Positions 61,311 through 64,000 of a stretch of 64,000 nt of DNA are shown piece by piece. Made by a program: the position numbers and the translations under genes. This DNA is from Tritonibacter aquimaris (lineage in GTDB: Bacteria > Pseudomonadota > Alphaproteobacteria > Rhodobacterales > Rhodobacteraceae). Location: positions 124,001 to 188,000 of the forward strand of contig NZ_WIXK01000004.1 of assembly GCF_009617595.1 (NCBI RefSeq), written 5' to 3'. Each line of letters begins with the position of its first letter. Within the stretch, counting starts at the first letter, position 1. The notes under the pieces are model-generated. The model was given only the letters and a program-made list of their open reading frames with translations, had not been told where the DNA came from and ran no database searches.

Positions 61311-61931
61311 ATGAGCACGGATTTCTTCGCCAGTTTCCCCGCAGGCTATGCGTTGGGGCTTAGCCTGATTGTGGCCATCGGGGCGCAAAACGCCTTTGTG
61401 TTGCGCCAGGGCGTGCGCCGTCAGCATGTGCTGCCGGTGGTATTGACCTGCGCTGCATCCGATGCGCTGTTGATCCTGGCAGGTGTGTTTGGCTTTGGCA
61501 GTCTTGCGCTGGCATGGCCCGGATTTGAACAGGTCATGCGTTGGGGTGGGGCCGCGTTTCTGATCTGGTACGGCGCGCGCAGTTTTCTCAGCGCATGGCG
61601 CGGTGGTGGCAGCCTTGAGGCGGCAGACACCGCAGCCCAGCCGCTGTTGCCCGTGTTGATCACCACGCTGGCGCTTACCTGGCTTAACCCACATGTGTAT
61701 CTCGATACTGTGGTGTTGCTCGGGTCTATCTCTGCTCAATACCCTGATCCGCTGTATTTTGGCCTTGGAGCCACCTGTGCCAGCTTCAGCTTTTTCCTGC
61801 TGCTTGGCTTTGGCGCGCGTCTGCTTGCGCCACTGTTTACCCGCCCGCGGGCCTGGCAGGTGCTTGATGTGGTGATCGGGCTGGTAATGTGGGCCATCGC
61901 ATATGGGCTGCTTTACAGCGCTGTGATGTGA
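61311..61931 (+). CDS. argO: LysE/ArgO family amino acid exporter
   Basis: 206 residues with six hydrophobic helices and the LysE motifs GLSLIVAIGAQNAFVLRQG and LTWLNPHVYLDTVVLLG. It exports arginine or lysine from the cell. Divergent argP next door supports the call. Confidence 0.92.
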   Translation: MSTDFFASFPAGYALGLSLIVAIGAQNAFVLRQGVRRQHVLPVVLTCAASDALLILAGVFGFGSLALAWPGFEQVMRWGGAAFLIWYGARSFLSAWRGGGSLEAADTAAQPLLPVLITTLALTWLNPHVYLDTVVLLGSISAQYPDPLYFGLGATCASFSFFLLLGFGARLLAPLFTRPRAWQVLDVVIGLVMWAIAYGLLYSAVM

Positions 61932-62038
61932 TCCGCTGCGAAATTGGCCCTGCTCGGGGCGATCCGTCAAAAATTGCAGCTTGAAGGGGGCAAGGGCGCG
62001 CCATATAGCGAAAGGGCCCTTTCCCGTCAGGTAACGTT

Positions 62039-62944
62039 ATGACCTCTGCTGACACGGCCTTCACATCGGACAGCCCCGCCAGCAAACCGCTGCACGCAGT
62101 GCTGTGGATGTTTGCGACAGGTCTTTGCTTTGTTGCCGTCATCATTGTGATCAAATCGATGCAAGGGCGCATTCCCCCGTTTGAAAGCGCGTTTATCCGC
62201 TACCTGCTTGGCACAGTGTTCCTGATCCCTTTTGCTGGCAAACTGTGGCGCGAAGGCGCGGGCAGAAAGCTGCAAGTACTGTTGAGTATTCGCGGGGTTG
62301 TGCATGCGCTGGGGGTTGGGGGCTGGTTTTTTGCCATGAGCCAGATCTCCCTCGCTGAGGTCACGGCCATTGGATATTTGACCCCGATCTTTATCACACT
62401 GGGGGCGGCGCTTTTTCTGGGGGAACGTCTGGCGCTGCGCCGGATGGCAGCAATTTGTATCGCTTTTATCGGTGCGTTGATCATTCTCAGACCCGGCGTG
62501 CGCGCGATTGAACCGGGGCATCTGACGATGCTTGGCACCGCTTTTGCCTTTGGTGTGTCCCATCTGATGGCCAAATATGCGGTGCGCTCTGCCAGCCCTT
62601 CGATGATTGTGGCCATGCTAACGGTCTGGGTGGCGATTGCCCTATGCCCATTTGCGCTGATGAACTGGGTGACGCCCAGCATCACAGATGTGGCGCTGCT
62701 GTTTCTGGTCGCCTGCTTTGCCACATTGGGACATTACACAATGATGTTGTCCTTTGCCGCAGCGCCTGTCGCCGTAAGTCAGCCGGTGACTTTCCTGCAA
62801 CTGGTCTGGGCCACACTTATTGGGGTGCTGTTTTTTGAAGAGGCAATAGACCCTTGGGTCATCTCTGGTGCGATGCTGATCCTTGCCTGTATCACCTATA
62901 TCAGCTGGCGCGAGGCGGTCTTGAAACAGCGTGGGCGTTTGTAG
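62039..62944 (+). CDS. EamA/DMT family transporter
   Basis: 301 residues, ten predicted helices in two EamA repeats, with GVVHALGVGGWFFAMSQI and the second-repeat FLQLVWATLIGVLFFEEAIDPW. It is an inner-membrane exporter of metabolites; the substrate is unknown. The Shine-Dalgarno sequence is weak (CAGG). Confidence 0.87.
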   Translation: MTSADTAFTSDSPASKPLHAVLWMFATGLCFVAVIIVIKSMQGRIPPFESAFIRYLLGTVFLIPFAGKLWREGAGRKLQVLLSIRGVVHALGVGGWFFAMSQISLAEVTAIGYLTPIFITLGAALFLGERLALRRMAAICIAFIGALIILRPGVRAIEPGHLTMLGTAFAFGVSHLMAKYAVRSASPSMIVAMLTVWVAIALCPFALMNWVTPSITDVALLFLVACFATLGHYTMMLSFAAAPVAVSQPVTFLQLVWATLIGVLFFEEAIDPWVISGAMLILACITYISWREAVLKQRGRL

Positions 62945-63094
62945 CGGCTCCGCCTCCTTTTTCGGGATGGAATTTTAGCGAGACATCACGATGTAAAGTC
63001 TATTTTTATGCAAGCATTGTATTGCCTGCCAAATTCACCGTCGTAACTTTGTTACAAGTGAATCGTATCGTAAAACCCCGGGGAAAGGGGATAA

Positions 63095-64000
63095 AATGCG
63101 TTGTCACACCATAAAAATGCTATGGGCTGCCTGTCTTTGGGCGGTTGGCATTTTGTCACCAGTTTCAGCGCAGGCCGGGTTTGAGGCGTGTAACGATACC
63201 AATACCGCGCAATCTGTTGCCTTTGTTCAAAAGGCGGCTGGCGCGTGGCGGGTAAATGGCTGGCGTGAGATCGCCCCCGACAGTTGCGAAACGCTGCTGG
63301 ATGGGCCGCTGCAATCGCGTTTTTACTATCTCAGGCTCCGTGATCGCGACGAAACCTTTCTGCACACGTCGGTTCGGTTCTGTACCAGCAGGCAGGATCA
63401 GTTCCAGACAACGGGCAGCCGTGATTGTCATCAACAAAAGGCGCGGCCACTGGAATACGCCCGGATTGATGTGGGCAGAGACACGCGCGACGCCACAGTC
63501 AACTTGTCTCAGTTTCTCAAAACGGAGATGAACAGCACATCGCGCGCGATCCAAGTGAATGCGGTCTTTCAGTCCTGTAAACAGGATGGTGTTCGCGGCG
63601 ATAAGCGGTGTTGTTTTGTTGGACCGTCTCAGGAAATTATCGTCCGCAGCAACGCAAATACCAGCGCAGACGTTCTGTCTCGGCTCGACAGTCTCAAAAG
63701 TGGTACACCAGTGGCGCTTGAGGGGGAGGTCCTCAACGATCTCAACACCACCTTTGAGCTTAAGCTGACGGCGTTGAAATCACGCCCTTCGGATGCCGCC
63801 CATCAAATGTTGATTGCCCTGCAAGGCAGCTGGGTGTCGGATGCCGACGAAAATGATCATTTTACAGTTGCAGGTGCCACCCGCGCCAATGTCTATGCCG
63901 GGATCGCGACCTCTAACGAGTTTTTCTCAATTGGACCAAGCTGTCAGGACTATGAATTCGACGGGCTCGCGCTGTATTCTTGGAACAAGGATGAATCTGG
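63095..64000 (+). CDS. Secreted DUF1036 family protein (3' end beyond window)
   Basis: 302 codons are visible; the gene runs off the right edge. A signal peptide is clear: MRCHTIKMLWAACLWAVGIL then SPVSAQA with an AQA cleavage site. A DUF1036 domain follows: FEACNDTNTAQSVAF, WRVNGWREIAPDSCETLL and FYYLRLRDRD. Many Cys in the mature part suggest disulfides in the periplasm. After about residue 165 a second, unassigned region begins. AAGGGG precedes the ATG at 63095. Function of the family is unknown. Confidence 0.8.

Overview
The window looks like a chromosomal segment of a marine alphaproteobacterium of the Rhodobacterales (Roseobacter-like). Signs of this are GC-rich codon use, Rhodobacterales-type DUF2927, DUF1127 and XRE proteins, ATGA-coupled genes, a type A RNase P RNA with an alphaproteobacterial TTGACG-N17 promoter, and argP/argO, gatCA and mgtE copies that look like core genes. 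The assignment rests on protein resemblance only; no 16S rRNA gene is present.

Core region, left (1-27.8 kb). It starts with most of a very large glutamate-synthase-type protein (minus strand, 3' end outside the window), then a CbiX-like chelatase, tRNA-Gly(TCC), an ABC exporter, an acyl-CoA synthetase and an HSL-type esterase. A compact minus-strand operon follows (17.7 to 11.6 kb): a possible 24-residue membrane peptide, XpaC, TelA, a DUF2927 lipoprotein, an SPFH/GYF protein, a zinc-ribbon membrane protein and D-aminoacyl-tRNA deacylase. This is a probable envelope-stress module. Next come rluB-like, tadA, a TetR-YciI-tag operon with clear operator repeats, a UPF0173 hydrolase, a ceramidase-like membrane protein, gatC-gatA, a lipoprotein, an amidase, rnpB, rpmG and a GNAT gene.

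Genomic island (about 27.85-45.3 kb). This is the most notable part. The 3' end of a BI-1/YccA-family gene appears twice. The right-hand copy is the end of the intact gene. The left-hand copy is an orphan tail of nine codons plus stop, still followed by its own terminator. The two copies form imperfect direct repeats (24 of 29 bases) flanking 17.4 kb. At the right end sits a six-gene minus-strand operon with overlapping start and stop codons: three different large tyrosine recombinases, two paralogous small HTH/coiled-coil proteins and a RecD-type SF1 helicase. The first four genes match the ginABCD layout of GInt elements. The left end is AT-rich, as GInts also show. The cargo is a complete type I restriction-modification system (hsdM-hsdS-hsdR), small unknown genes, a decayed IS66 transposase tail and a 527-residue protein that may be a nuclease.

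Core region, right (45.3-64 kb). It holds the BI-1 gene, a DUF1127 protein, a LysR regulator, a quinone oxidoreductase, an XRE regulator, histidinol-phosphatase (hisN), guanine deaminase, mgtE, 5-formyl-THF cyclo-ligase and a YmdB-like phosphoesterase. Two convergent SLC13/RCK transporters follow, with a possible 28-residue membrane peptide between them. Then come a YebC regulator, a nitroreductase, the divergent argP-argO pair, an EamA exporter and the start of a secreted DUF1036 protein that runs off the right edge.

Two themes stand out: the GInt-like island carrying DNA restriction functions, and the XpaC/TelA/SPFH/zinc-ribbon envelope operon. All start codons are chosen by eye from ribosome-binding sites and family N-termini.
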